Shown here piece after piece: positions 35,365 through 43,232 of a stretch of 64,000 nt of DNA. Both the position numbers and the translations under genes were made by a program. The stretch covers positions 1-64,000 of the forward strand of contig JAIQGK010000014.1 of the NCBI GenBank assembly GCA_020072645.1, read 5' to 3'. Under the pieces are notes generated by a model that saw only the letters and a list, made by a program, of their open reading frames with translations, ran no database searches and was not told the origin of the DNA. The number at the start of each line of letters is the position of its first letter. Position 1 is the first letter of the stretch. The DNA is from Terriglobia bacterium (GTDB taxonomy: Bacteria > Acidobacteriota > Terriglobia > Terriglobales > Acidobacteriaceae).

Positions 35365-37398
35365 TTAAGGCGCCAAAACGTAAGCGATTAATTGCGAGGC
35401 ATCGTACTGGCTCTGTCGGCCCCACCCGTTGTTCGCAGATGCGGCGACGTAGACCTCTTCGGCAAATGCGGCGATTGTGCATTTACCGAGTAGATCCTGC
35501 ACGCTTTCGACAACCGGTGAGAGGCCTAGCGCTGTGGAAACCGGACCGGAAACGGGCAGAGGCGGCAACGTGACCTGGTTGACTCCCTTGACCACGGTGA
35601 AGCTAAAGGAAGCAAAGTTGTTGGGATGACTTGCCGTAAACGGCATGGTAACCGGCGATGCATCTTTTACGCCGTAGTGCAGCAGACCGCAGTCGGTATC
35701 TGCGAATTTGCCATGCAAAGTCGGCTGCGAGAGTGTTGCAGTGCAATGGTTGTTATCCACCAAGATGGTCAGCGGTTTGGACCATTCGATGAAGTTGCCC
35801 GATCCATCCACGAACTCGATCCAGATGGTGTTAAGACCATTGGGCAGGCCGGTCGACTGAACGAAGCCTCCCAGCGATGGGTTCATCCATTGGAACAGAT
35901 CGCTCACAGCGCGCGTGGGAAAGAAACCTGGCTGGCCGGCAACGTTTCTGGGCCCAGTGGTGATGGGCACAAATTCGAACCCGTTCCAATGTTCGTCCGT
36001 CCATGTAACATCCTGAAGCACAAAGCCCAGGCTCGCATTTTGGACGAAAACGCGGTAAAACGCCGCACCATCATTCAACGCTCGCATGTAGTTGAGCGTC
36101 AGTGGCAGTGAGCCTCCGAAGGGCGTGTCCTTCACTTGGTAAAAATAGGTGGGATCCACAGTGGTATCGGCCAGTCCCACGGTCGGCCCGGGGACGTCGG
36201 GGACCACCTTGTCGAAGGGGATAAAGCCGATGCCCATAAGCAATGGCCCACCTGGCTGGAAAGCGAGAAAATTTGCTTCATCGATGACCTGATCACAGCA
36301 GATCAGCATCTGGCCTGGGGCGACCACGGTGACACTCGATGGCCGAAATCCTACGCTGCTGAGAGCCACCTGTGAGCTCTTCGCTGCCACATTGATCATT
36401 GTGATGCGGTTGGCCGGGTCGCGCTCGGGAACGAGGAGGGAGCTTTGTGTATCATCGCTCCAAGTAAGGTAGAACGGTGCCGTTAAACCCTTGACCAGAG
36501 TCTGGCGCACGCCATTGCTCAGTTGAAAACTGCTCACTCGTCCCGCATCCGGCCCGGTGGTTTGTTCGCTTATGTAGGCGAATTGCAGGTCGGCGCTGAG
36601 CACCAGTCCTACTGCATTCTGCAGGCCCTTCAGCACGGCGGTCTTGTTACCGGATGTCAGGTCGATTCGCCACAGATGGCCGGACGGCGCATACTCCACC
36701 ACATAGGCAGCTTTATGCGCCTCGTCAAGGAAGAGCTGCTGCGGGGCGTTCATGCCAGACGCAAGCACCATTGCCGGCGTGCGGTTTGGAGTGGCAAGTG
36801 GAACTTTGAGCAAGTGGCCGGTCCGTTCCGTAACGTAGACATGGCTTCCATCAGCGCTTACCTTCACATCTTCGGGCTGCTGATAGCCAGTGCCCAGCAA
36901 GGCGTACGGCGAATCCAGTTTGTAGGTGGTCCACTGAATCTGCAGGTTGAGCCCGGAAATAACCACCTTGACTTTGGAAAAATTTCCTCCATTTGTATGG
37001 ACCGCAAACACGTTGCCAGTCACAAACTTGGCCTGCGGAATCGTAGCGCTGGAATAGGACAGACTCTGAAGCGTATCTGGGGTAAGAGAGGCATAATCGG
37101 TCACGCCGAGATTGATCATCTGCGCGCTGCCGATGCGAACCATGCCGCCTGGAGGGGACCACCAGATGTCACCAGTAAGGGGTGCCCCGGTTGCGTCTTC
37201 GATACCGGTGTCAAGATTAAATCCATAGCTGGCCAGCAACGTCACAGTGCCCGACGTCACAACCGACGCAGTGCGGGTAAGATTCAGCCGGGAAAGTTTG
37301 CCATTGAATTCGACAAACATAAGCTGATTGAGGGAGCGGCGAAAATCGGAACCGATGGCGCCACCAAGACCACCGACAAGCTGTACTGGTAAAGACAT
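35365..37398 (-). CDS. Large beta-propeller-type protein of unknown function
   Basis: 677 residues from ATG 37398, directly preceded by the strong AAGGAGAAATAAG. No signal peptide, so it appears cytoplasmic or exported by another route. The middle (about residues 180-420) shows NHL/SMP-30-like propeller blades: QQPEDVKVSADGSHVYVTER, APQQLFLDEAHKAAYVVEYA, NAVGLVLSADLQFAYISEQT. The N-terminal part is beta-rich (FVEFNGKLSRLNLTRTA) and the C-terminal 150 residues contain an Ig-like stretch and end VAASANNGWGRQSQYDASQL. Domain order is unfamiliar to me. A 19-base palindrome lies 50 bases upstream and may control it. Could be a filament- or tail-associated structural protein; unproven. Confidence 0.6.
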   Translation of the reverse strand: MSLPVQLVGGLGGAIGSDFRRSLNQLMFVEFNGKLSRLNLTRTASVVTSGTVTLLASYGFNLDTGIEDATGAPLTGDIWWSPPGGMVRIGSAQMINLGVTDYASLTPDTLQSLSYSSATIPQAKFVTGNVFAVHTNGGNFSKVKVVISGLNLQIQWTTYKLDSPYALLGTGYQQPEDVKVSADGSHVYVTERTGHLLKVPLATPNRTPAMVLASGMNAPQQLFLDEAHKAAYVVEYAPSGHLWRIDLTSGNKTAVLKGLQNAVGLVLSADLQFAYISEQTTGPDAGRVSSFQLSNGVRQTLVKGLTAPFYLTWSDDTQSSLLVPERDPANRITMINVAAKSSQVALSSVGFRPSSVTVVAPGQMLICCDQVIDEANFLAFQPGGPLLMGIGFIPFDKVVPDVPGPTVGLADTTVDPTYFYQVKDTPFGGSLPLTLNYMRALNDGAAFYRVFVQNASLGFVLQDVTWTDEHWNGFEFVPITTGPRNVAGQPGFFPTRAVSDLFQWMNPSLGGFVQSTGLPNGLNTIWIEFVDGSGNFIEWSKPLTILVDNNHCTATLSQPTLHGKFADTDCGLLHYGVKDASPVTMPFTASHPNNFASFSFTVVKGVNQVTLPPLPVSGPVSTALGLSPVVESVQDLLGKCTIAAFAEEVYVAASANNGWGRQSQYDASQLIAYVLAP

Positions 37399-37449
37399 CT
37401 TATTTCTCCTTGCGTGCGTACATCGACGCACAATGTGTAGTGCGCAACC

Positions 37450-37468
37450 GGCTGTAACCGTTACAGCC
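37450..37468. promoter_or_regulatory. 19-base palindrome upstream of the propeller gene
   Basis: GGCTGTAAC-C-GTTACAGCC has perfect 9-base arms around one base, about 50 bases upstream of ATG 37398. The size and TGTAAC-GTTACA core fit a dimeric repressor or activator site. No regulator gene is adjacent. Confidence 0.6.
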
Positions 37469-37665
37469 AGGGCCGACCGCGGCAAGGACTCAGCCCAAAA
37501 TCCGCGAATACTACATTCCGGATTTCACTGAGTGGAAGGACCACGACTAATATCAGGAGAGTTTAAAAAGCTGGTGCACGATCTGAAGAAATGAAATGCT
37601 GGATTGGTACGCGGCACGCATTTTTTATAATGCACAAAAAGCTGGCTCAATTCTTTGAACAAGAA

Positions 37666-37791
37666 TTATTTAAACCGAAGAAAAAGCTGCCATAATCCGA
37701 AAAGGAATATTACAAAGATAATCGCACGCGCAAACAAGAGTTCGGCTGCCGTGAACCACTCGAAGACCCGGCGCAATTTCTGGGGAGTCAT
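37666..37791 (-). CDS. 41-residue single-span membrane peptide
   Basis: ATG 37791 has a textbook AGGAGG with a five-base spacer (TAGGAGGCCTGA ATG). The product starts MTPQKLRRVFEWFTAAE, then has a hydrophobic helix from about 18 to 38 (LLFARAIIFVIFLFGLWQLF) and ends LRFK. Positive charges at the start and end of the helix bracket one membrane span. Small size and a strong ribosome site suggest a regulatory membrane peptide or a type I toxin-like protein, but neither an antisense RNA nor partner was identified. It lies in a gene-poor spacer. Confidence 0.6.
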   Translation of the reverse strand: MTPQKLRRVFEWFTAAELLFARAIIFVIFLFGLWQLFLRFK

Positions 37792-37911
37792 TCAGGCCTC
37801 CTAGCGGCGTTTTGAATCTGCGCCGACTCACGCTTGGAAAGTAACAGTTTGTTTTTCATGGTTCTTCTGCGACTATATTCGCGCAAGAACGTGCCTATCC
37901 GGTGAACAGTT

Positions 37912-38523
37912 TCAGCGTTTTATTGGAAAAAAGCGTTCCATGTCGCGCTTACTGTAGAAGCGTTTACGCTGCGTATAGCGACGAATAGAATCGACGGTGA
38001 TCCTCGGTCGTCCCTTGATCCAGGAATGCGCATCAAAAGCTGCGTTCACGAGGTCAGACACATCACGCTCCCAGCCCTGGCACTCGCATCTCTCAGGGCT
38101 GATGCCAAACCGACAGAAATCAAAAACTGGCAAAAGGTGCCAATGGAAGTTGAGTTGTTTGGATTTGTTAAGCGCGCAATTTAGATCGAACCACTCCCGG
38201 AATTCTCTCAACACCTCTGGAATGTGCAGTAGTGTGGCTTTGCCGCACCTGAAAAACTGAAGAGATTGTTCAATCTGATTGAAAAGTTCAAGCCTCAACA
38301 CTGCGAGTCCCTCCTTGAATCTCCTTATTTCCCTTCTATTGTGCTCGTGCGATTTTTGGAGTTTGCTCCAGTTTTCAGGGTCACAGTCGTACCACAAGTA
38401 CCAACGTATGGTGTCAGGGTCACGTCCTCTCTTCTTCAGCCGAGCCAAAATCTCATTGCAGCCGGGTTGTTTGTCAAATCGCTTCGTCCACGCTTGGGGC
38501 GCTTTTGGCATCTCTGCTTTCAT
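37912..38523 (-). CDS. Hypothetical protein, 203 residues
   Basis: Protein-like frame from ATG 38523 (MKAEMPKAPQAWTKRFDKQP...). Charged and aromatic, with no signal peptide or membrane helix: WYLWYDCDPENWSKLQKSHE, a central helix-rich part with NFHWHLLPVFDFCRFG, and a basic end (RRYTQRKRFYSKRDMERFFP). No family recognised. Its base composition is lower in G+C than nearby genes, and it lies with other orphan sequence at 37.5-39.2 kb, suggesting an accessory insertion. Confidence 0.5.
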   Translation of the reverse strand: MKAEMPKAPQAWTKRFDKQPGCNEILARLKKRGRDPDTIRWYLWYDCDPENWSKLQKSHEHNRREIRRFKEGLAVLRLELFNQIEQSLQFFRCGKATLLHIPEVLREFREWFDLNCALNKSKQLNFHWHLLPVFDFCRFGISPERCECQGWERDVSDLVNAAFDAHSWIKGRPRITVDSIRRYTQRKRFYSKRDMERFFPIKR

Positions 38524-38551
38524 CGCTTACTAGCGTAAAAAACGTACGGGG

Positions 38552-38965
38552 CTAGTTCAAGATAGGGAGGCATTTGTTGATGGATGCCGGACATGCCGAT
38601 TGTCCTTGCATTTGATCGAATCCCGCCTCCCGCAATTTGAGCAAGCTGAAAGTGACCGAACGAGGGCAAAGCTGCGGGATTTCCGTAAGGATATGGGAAA
38701 GCTGCTGGAAGGTTTCCTGGGGTGCGCCAATTACAATTTGCTTGTCTTGGCGAACAAAAGACGATAAAATGCTGTGGCTTGGGCCATAGCGCAAGAGATC
38801 TTTGAAAACATAGTTAATCAGCACGCAGCAGTCAGCAAGAAAGCGCCGTCTCTCACGCGTTGCGACCCTCTGCCGACCGGACAGTAAAAATGCAAAGACA
38901 CGGCTGAAATTGATCGCGATTGGAGACCCGAAAAAGGAAAAAATGGACTTCGACCGCTCGGTCAC
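38552..38965 (-). CDS. Possible ORF overlapping an operator-like sequence
   Basis: A 137-residue frame from GTG 38965 (TERSKSIFSFFGSPIAINFS ... QQLSHILTEIPQLCPRSVTF). The C-terminal half has reasonable composition for a small regulator or fragment, but no ribosome binding site or family was found, and the frame also continues upstream through spacer sequence to 39256. Treat as doubtful. Confidence 0.22.
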   Translation of the reverse strand: MTERSKSIFSFFGSPIAINFSRVFAFLLSGRQRVATRERRRFLADCCVLINYVFKDLLRYGPSHSILSSFVRQDKQIVIGAPQETFQQLSHILTEIPQLCPRSVTFSLLKLREAGFDQMQGQSACPASINKCLPILN

Positions 38966-38977
38966 CGTTCGGTCGAA
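38949..38977. promoter_or_regulatory. TetR-type double palindrome
   Basis: GACCG-CT-CGGTC (38952-38963) adjoins ACCG-TT-CGGT (38964-38973), and the whole lies inside TTCGACCG ... CGGTCGAA (38949-38956 and 38970-38977). Repeated GACCG/CGGTC half sites with two-base centres are typical of TetR-family operators (family knowledge). No TetR gene is visible in the window. Confidence 0.55.
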
Positions 38978-39258
38978 TTGAGGTTTAATCTTTGTTTTTA
39001 ATAAAGGTCTTATGGGGGTGGGTCCGTGGCTGAGGGACGCAGGCAGAGGGCTGCAAGGATCGCCGTGATCGCGCGTTGATCGCCGGGATCGGAAACCCAA
39101 AATCTTTAACCACAAAGGATACGAAGGAACACAGAGGATCGGAGGAAGCGGAGGAGCCCTGCGGCTTCCATTTAACTCTGGAAGCTCATCGTTGGAATAG
39201 GGCTCCCTCGGCTGCGCTCGGCCATTCCGAAAAATGTGTTTAAATAGAAGAACCACTT
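38978..39258. other. Repeat-containing spacer upstream of the M24 gene
   Basis: Contains short GATCGCC repeats near 39057-39085 and a degenerate dispersed element near 39108-39137 (AACCACAAAGGATACGAAGG then AACACAGAGG), then a GGGCTCCCTCGGCTGCGCTC palindromic run near 39200-39221. No gene recognised; the last 40 bases probably hold the leader of the M24 peptidase gene. Confidence 0.45.
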
Positions 39259-40422
39259 ATGGATTTGAAAGCTATTCAGTCAGCCCTGCATGAGCGCAAC
39301 ATCGATGCGTGGCTGTTTTATGACCATCACCATCGCGATCCCATTGGTTACAAAGTGCTGGGACTGCCCGAAGGGCTGATGGTAACGCGCCGCTGGTTTT
39401 ACATTATTCCCCGTGAGGGCGAGCCGACGAAGCTGGTGCATCGCATTGAGGCGGGGCATCTGGATTCAGTGCCGGGCACAAAGCGCGAGTACTCCAGCTG
39501 GCGCGAACTCTGGGACAACCTGCAGGCCATGCTGGTGCGCCATCGCACGGTGGCCATGCAGTATTCGCCCAACAACCTGATTCCCTACATTGGGCTGGTG
39601 GATGCCGGGACGGTGGAGCTTGTCCGTAGCTTTGGCAAGGAGATTGTAAGCTCCGGCGACTTGGTGGCGCGCTTTGAAGCCGCGTGGAGTGAAGAGCAGA
39701 TCGCCAGTCATTTTGCCGCGCGTGATGCCATTGACGCCATTGTACCGGAATGCTTCAAGGAAATCGGCCGGCGCGTCCGCAAGGGCAGCGTAACCGAGTA
39801 CCAGATCCAACAGTGGCTGGCCGAGGCCTTCCGCCGCGAGGGGCTGGTCACTGAAGACCTGCCGATTGTGGCGGTGAATGCCAACAGCGGCAATCCGCAT
39901 TACGGGCCGCAAGCGCAAGGCTCGTCGGCGATCAAAGACGGCGATTTTGTGCTACTCGATATCTGGGCAAAAAAGAACACGCCGGACGCCGTCTATTACG
40001 ACATTACCTGGACCGGGGTGCTGGGCACGCCGACGGAAAAACAAATCGAGATTTTTAACATCGTGAGCGGCGCGCGGGATGCGGGCGTCAAGAAAGTTGT
40101 GGAAGCGTTTGCCGGAAAGCGCCGCATTGCTGGCTGGGAAGTGGACCAGGCGACGCGTGAGCACATCACCAACGCCGGTTACGCGCAATACTTTACGCAC
40201 CGCACGGGGCATTCCATCGGCGTAAACGTGCATGGCAACGGCGCGAATATGGACAACCTTGAGACCAAGGACGACCGCGAAATCATCCCCAACACCTGTT
40301 TTTCCATTGAGCCGGGCATTTATCTGCCGGAATTTGGCGTGCGCAGTGAAGTAAACGTGCTCACGCGCAATGGCGCGGCTGAAGTAACAGGTAAAATACA
40401 AAACGAACTGGTCATTATTTGA
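39259..40422 (+). CDS. M24-family metallopeptidase (Xaa-Pro peptidase type)
   Basis: 387 residues. An N-terminal creatinase-like domain (about 1-150) is followed by the pita-bread fold. Metal ligands are visible in order: LLDIWAKKNT (Asp), YYDITW (Asp), HRTGHSIG (His), CFSIEPGIYLPEFG (Glu) and RSEVNV (Glu). This set binds two divalent metals in aminopeptidase P, prolidase and methionine aminopeptidase relatives. N-terminal Xaa-Pro cleavage in the cytoplasm is likely. The stop codon shares one base with the next gene's ATG, so a three-gene translationally coupled unit follows. Confidence 0.92.
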   Translation: MDLKAIQSALHERNIDAWLFYDHHHRDPIGYKVLGLPEGLMVTRRWFYIIPREGEPTKLVHRIEAGHLDSVPGTKREYSSWRELWDNLQAMLVRHRTVAMQYSPNNLIPYIGLVDAGTVELVRSFGKEIVSSGDLVARFEAAWSEEQIASHFAARDAIDAIVPECFKEIGRRVRKGSVTEYQIQQWLAEAFRREGLVTEDLPIVAVNANSGNPHYGPQAQGSSAIKDGDFVLLDIWAKKNTPDAVYYDITWTGVLGTPTEKQIEIFNIVSGARDAGVKKVVEAFAGKRRIAGWEVDQATREHITNAGYAQYFTHRTGHSIGVNVHGNGANMDNLETKDDREIIPNTCFSIEPGIYLPEFGVRSEVNVLTRNGAAEVTGKIQNELVII

Positions 40423-40847
40423 TGGCGAAAACAGAAACCACTACACCCGACGCGCAATCCACCGCCGTGGCAGTTCCCTTTACCGCTCTGGCGGCCATGG
40501 CTCCGTTGATCGGCTGGCTGATACCCGGCGCGGGCCATTTGATCCAGAAGCGCTGGATACGCGGCCTGCTTCTTTTTGGCTCCGTGGCAGGAATGTTTGC
40601 CTTTGGTGTCGCCATGCAGGGCAAGGTTTATCAGGCCAATACCGGCGACCTGCTGGACATTCTTGGCTTCATCGGCGATCTGGGCTCAGGGGCGTTTTAC
40701 TTTATGGCGCGGATCTTTGATTGGGGCGGCACTTCCATCACGTCCGCCGTGGCCGACTATGGAACGAAATTCATTGTTGTGGCGGGTCTCTTGAACATCA
40801 TGGCAGCCGTGGACGCATACCACATTGCGATTGGAAAAAAACCATGA
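40422..40847 (+). CDS. Membrane protein, DUF6677-like
   Basis: 141 residues. Hydrophobic segments at about 22-40 (LAAMAPLIGWLIPGAGHLIQ), 47-62 (GLLLFGSVAGMFAFG) and 118-135 (FIVVAGLLNIMAAVDAYHIA). PGAGHLxQKRWxRGLLLF is a motif I associate with small membrane proteins of acidobacteria/planctomycetes. Start overlaps the M24 stop by one base and the next gene overlaps this stop by four bases, so all three are co-translated. Function unknown. Confidence 0.75.
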   Translation: MAKTETTTPDAQSTAVAVPFTALAAMAPLIGWLIPGAGHLIQKRWIRGLLLFGSVAGMFAFGVAMQGKVYQANTGDLLDILGFIGDLGSGAFYFMARIFDWGGTSITSAVADYGTKFIVVAGLLNIMAAVDAYHIAIGKKP

Positions 40848-41032
40848 TGCTGGCACTGCAACTCTCTCACTTCACCGCCGCAACGCTGTTTGCGTTCTTT
40901 TTTTCCATCGTGTTCGGAATTACGCAACGCAACACACCGAATGAAATGGTTCGCTACGGCGCTTATTGCTTTGCCATGGCCCTGGGCGGACTGTTTGTTG
41001 CCGGCTGGTTTATGTGGCTGCTACATCATTAG
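40844..41032 (+). CDS. Small two-span membrane protein
   Basis: 62 residues from ATG 40844 (ATGA overlap with the preceding gene). Two membrane helices, about 5-25 (LSHFTAATLFAFFFSIVFGI) and 41-58 (YCFAMALGGLFVAGWFMWLL), joined by a short loop NTPNEMVRYG. It probably partners the preceding DUF6677-like protein in the membrane (inference from coupling). No family recognised. Confidence 0.72.
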   Translation: MMLALQLSHFTAATLFAFFFSIVFGITQRNTPNEMVRYGAYCFAMALGGLFVAGWFMWLLHH

Positions 41033-41228
41033 CAATTAGCAGTTGGCAGTTGGCAATTTGCCAAAACCCTTTCCTGTTCTCCGACTAGAAGCCGCCGACA
41101 CCGAGCTTTGATTTTGCTGCGTGCGTTATCCTGTGTTGGTGACGAACCGCACAAGTGTTTGATTCCCAGCAATGTGTTTTCGAAAAATGGCCCTGCTAAT
41201 TGCTATTTGCCAATTGCCAGGTGCTCGT
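41031..41228. repeat. Inverted 'GCAATTAGCAGTTGGCAGTTGGC' spacer repeat
   Basis: AGCAATTAGCAGTTGGCAGT plus TGGCAATTTGCC (from about 41031) is answered in inverse orientation by TGCTAATTGCTATTTGCCAA plus TTGCCAGG (about 41193-41220). The arms are imperfect and enclose 130 bases without a gene, between convergent coding units. Confidence 0.6.
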
Positions 41229-42053
41229 TCACTTCGGTTCTGATCCGTTCTTGATCGGCTGTCCATTGTAGATAATCCGGGTCTTCACGCCGAAACGCTT
41301 GTAGCGCGTGTATTTCAATGTTTCGCGGATGTGGACGTCTCCGGCCCCATCCCTGAAGTGCAAAATATCATCGGCGCGCGTATAGGTGGGGAACCAATAT
41401 TGTCCGTCCACCTGTTCCCGATACGTCACGAATTTGGGGCTGAGGTTCTCCTGCCCTTTCTTGTGCGTGTCCGGAACGTTCTTGCCGCAGGTCTTCACAA
41501 TCTGAAAATCGCGGTTGTCCACCCAGATGCGCCCCTGGAAAAAACGCGGCCCGCCATCTTTATCCACTTTCTTTGGCGCCACGTCGAAAACATACGTATC
41601 CAGTTCGTCTACGTGCTGCTGGCCGGCATAAAGAATGTTGTACTGCGGAAGGTCTTCCGTGGTCAGCACAAAGGGCAGATGATTGCGGAAATCGTCATAG
41701 TCTTCCTTCGTCAGCTGCACGCGCGTGAGCGTATTCATGGGCGCATAAGTCACGTTCTCAATGCGTTTTCCATGATCGTCATACAGGACGTCGGTAGTTT
41801 CCTTGAACTGGCCATCAACGGTGTCGCCGTCCAGGGTTTCCACCGATACCTCTTGCGTGTATGTATAGTGATTGCGTGCTTCTTTAAAGACCGCTTCCTG
41901 CCCGGCGAACTTCTGGATCAAGTCCTGCACGCTGATGCTCTGCGGAGGCGCGGAATTTAGCGGGCCATCGCCGGCATCGCAATTGGTCTGGGCTGTTAGA
42001 GCCAGTGGAGAAAGCAAAATCGTCAGAGCAACGATCTTCAGGACGAAGCGCAT
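41229..42053 (-). CDS. Exported LolA-like protein, downstream copy of a tandem pair
   Basis: 274 residues from the methionine at 42053 (MRFVLKIVALTILLSPLALT signal peptide). The mature part alternates strands as in outer-membrane-lipoprotein-sorting (LolA-like) folds: NHYTYTQEVSVETLDGDTVD, LPQYNILYAGQQHVDELDTY, FFQGRIWVDNRDFQIVKTCG and SPKFVTYREQVDGQYWFPTY. It is plainly paralogous to the gene at 42239-43111, aligning from the QTNCD start to the KRFG end. Function unknown; the fold suggests binding of a hydrophobic ligand. A cysteine in NCD just after the signal cleavage site lacks a lipobox. Confidence 0.68.
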   Translation of the reverse strand: MRFVLKIVALTILLSPLALTAQTNCDAGDGPLNSAPPQSISVQDLIQKFAGQEAVFKEARNHYTYTQEVSVETLDGDTVDGQFKETTDVLYDDHGKRIENVTYAPMNTLTRVQLTKEDYDDFRNHLPFVLTTEDLPQYNILYAGQQHVDELDTYVFDVAPKKVDKDGGPRFFQGRIWVDNRDFQIVKTCGKNVPDTHKKGQENLSPKFVTYREQVDGQYWFPTYTRADDILHFRDGAGDVHIRETLKYTRYKRFGVKTRIIYNGQPIKNGSEPK

Positions 42054-42238
42054 TGCGCACGCATGCAACGTGAGTCTAAGGTGCCGCATAAATTTTTCCT
42101 AGATATCTCTTAAATTTAGATGCGCACCGAGAGCTAACCGCAGCATGATGTACGAGCGCTTAACAAATAAAAACGAAGAAGCTCCTCGCCCAATGGAAAT
42201 GGTCCTTTGGTGTTAAGCGGCTTAAAGGCTGGCAGGTT

Positions 42239-43111
42239 CTATGGTTTTTTATCTGGCGTTTTTGGGCTGGCTTTGGGATCATCTTTCGGATCTTCCTTGG
42301 CTTCGCCCTTAAAGATAATTTTGGTCTTCGAGCCAAAACGTTTGTAATTTGTCAGCTTGATGATCTCGCGCATGTGGACATCATTCTGGCGGAAATGCAG
42401 CACATCGTCAGCGCGAATGTACGTGGGAAACCAGTACTGGCCGTCAATCTGCTCGCGATACGTCACGAATTTCGGTGAAAGGTTCTCTTCCACATTCTTC
42501 TTTTTTTTGGTGGCGATTGCATCCGGCACGGTTTTGCCGCAGCTCTTCACTATCTGCAAGTCATGATTGTCAACCCAGATGCGACCCTGGAAATAGCGCT
42601 GCCCCTTGACGATCGTCTTGGGCGCGATATCAAAAACATAAGTATCGACTTCATCCTGGCGCTGCTGCCCCACGTAAAGCAGGTTGTACTGAGGCAGGTC
42701 AGAGGTGGTCAGGACGAAGGCCATTTTGTAGCGAAAATCCTCGTAGTCTTCACGGCTCAGGCTCAGTTGCCGCAAGGTATTTTGCGGCGCGAAGGTAACG
42801 TTCTCTACGCGTCCGCCCTTATCGTCATACGTGATGTCCTGCACCAGCCGAAATTCGCCGCTCACGGTATTGCCGTCCAGCTCCTGCACGGTGATGTCCT
42901 GCGTATAGACATAATTGTTGAGGGCCTGGCGGAAGACTTCTTCTTTGGCGCCAAATTTCTCAATAATCTGTTGCGGCGTCATGCCCTGTGGCTGGGCAGG
43001 ATTCATCGGGCCTGTGCCTTCATCGCAATTCGTCTGGGCCAAGACCGCGGCTGGCATCATCAGGGCAAAGAGAAAAATAAAAACGAGACGCATAATCCTG
43101 GAGCAGTTCAT
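42239..43111 (-). CDS. Exported LolA-like protein, upstream copy of a tandem pair
   Basis: 290 residues from ATG 43111, chosen for AAAGGAACCGG upstream (43135 is an alternative). Signal peptide IMRLVFIFLFALMMPAAVLA. Shared blocks with its neighbour: NNYVYTQDITVQELDGNTVS, LPQYNLLYVGQQRQDEVDTY, YFQGRIWVDNHDLQIVKSCG, LSPKFVTYREQIDGQYWFPT. It differs by a lysine-rich loop (TKKKKNVEE) and a charged C-terminal tail (KEDPKDDPKASPKTPDKKP). The pair arose by tandem duplication; the 150-base gap between them suggests separate or partly separate transcription. Confidence 0.68.
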   Translation of the reverse strand: MNCSRIMRLVFIFLFALMMPAAVLAQTNCDEGTGPMNPAQPQGMTPQQIIEKFGAKEEVFRQALNNYVYTQDITVQELDGNTVSGEFRLVQDITYDDKGGRVENVTFAPQNTLRQLSLSREDYEDFRYKMAFVLTTSDLPQYNLLYVGQQRQDEVDTYVFDIAPKTIVKGQRYFQGRIWVDNHDLQIVKSCGKTVPDAIATKKKKNVEENLSPKFVTYREQIDGQYWFPTYIRADDVLHFRQNDVHMREIIKLTNYKRFGSKTKIIFKGEAKEDPKDDPKASPKTPDKKP

Positions 43112-43232
43112 TCCGGTTCCTTTGATCGTCCTCAATTGAATCTTATGGGCTTATTCGACCGAGTCAACGATTGCATGCTGGCTTGAAACCGCAAAAAGGT
43201 TTTACACTAACTTGCTCTTCTTAGGAGACCGC

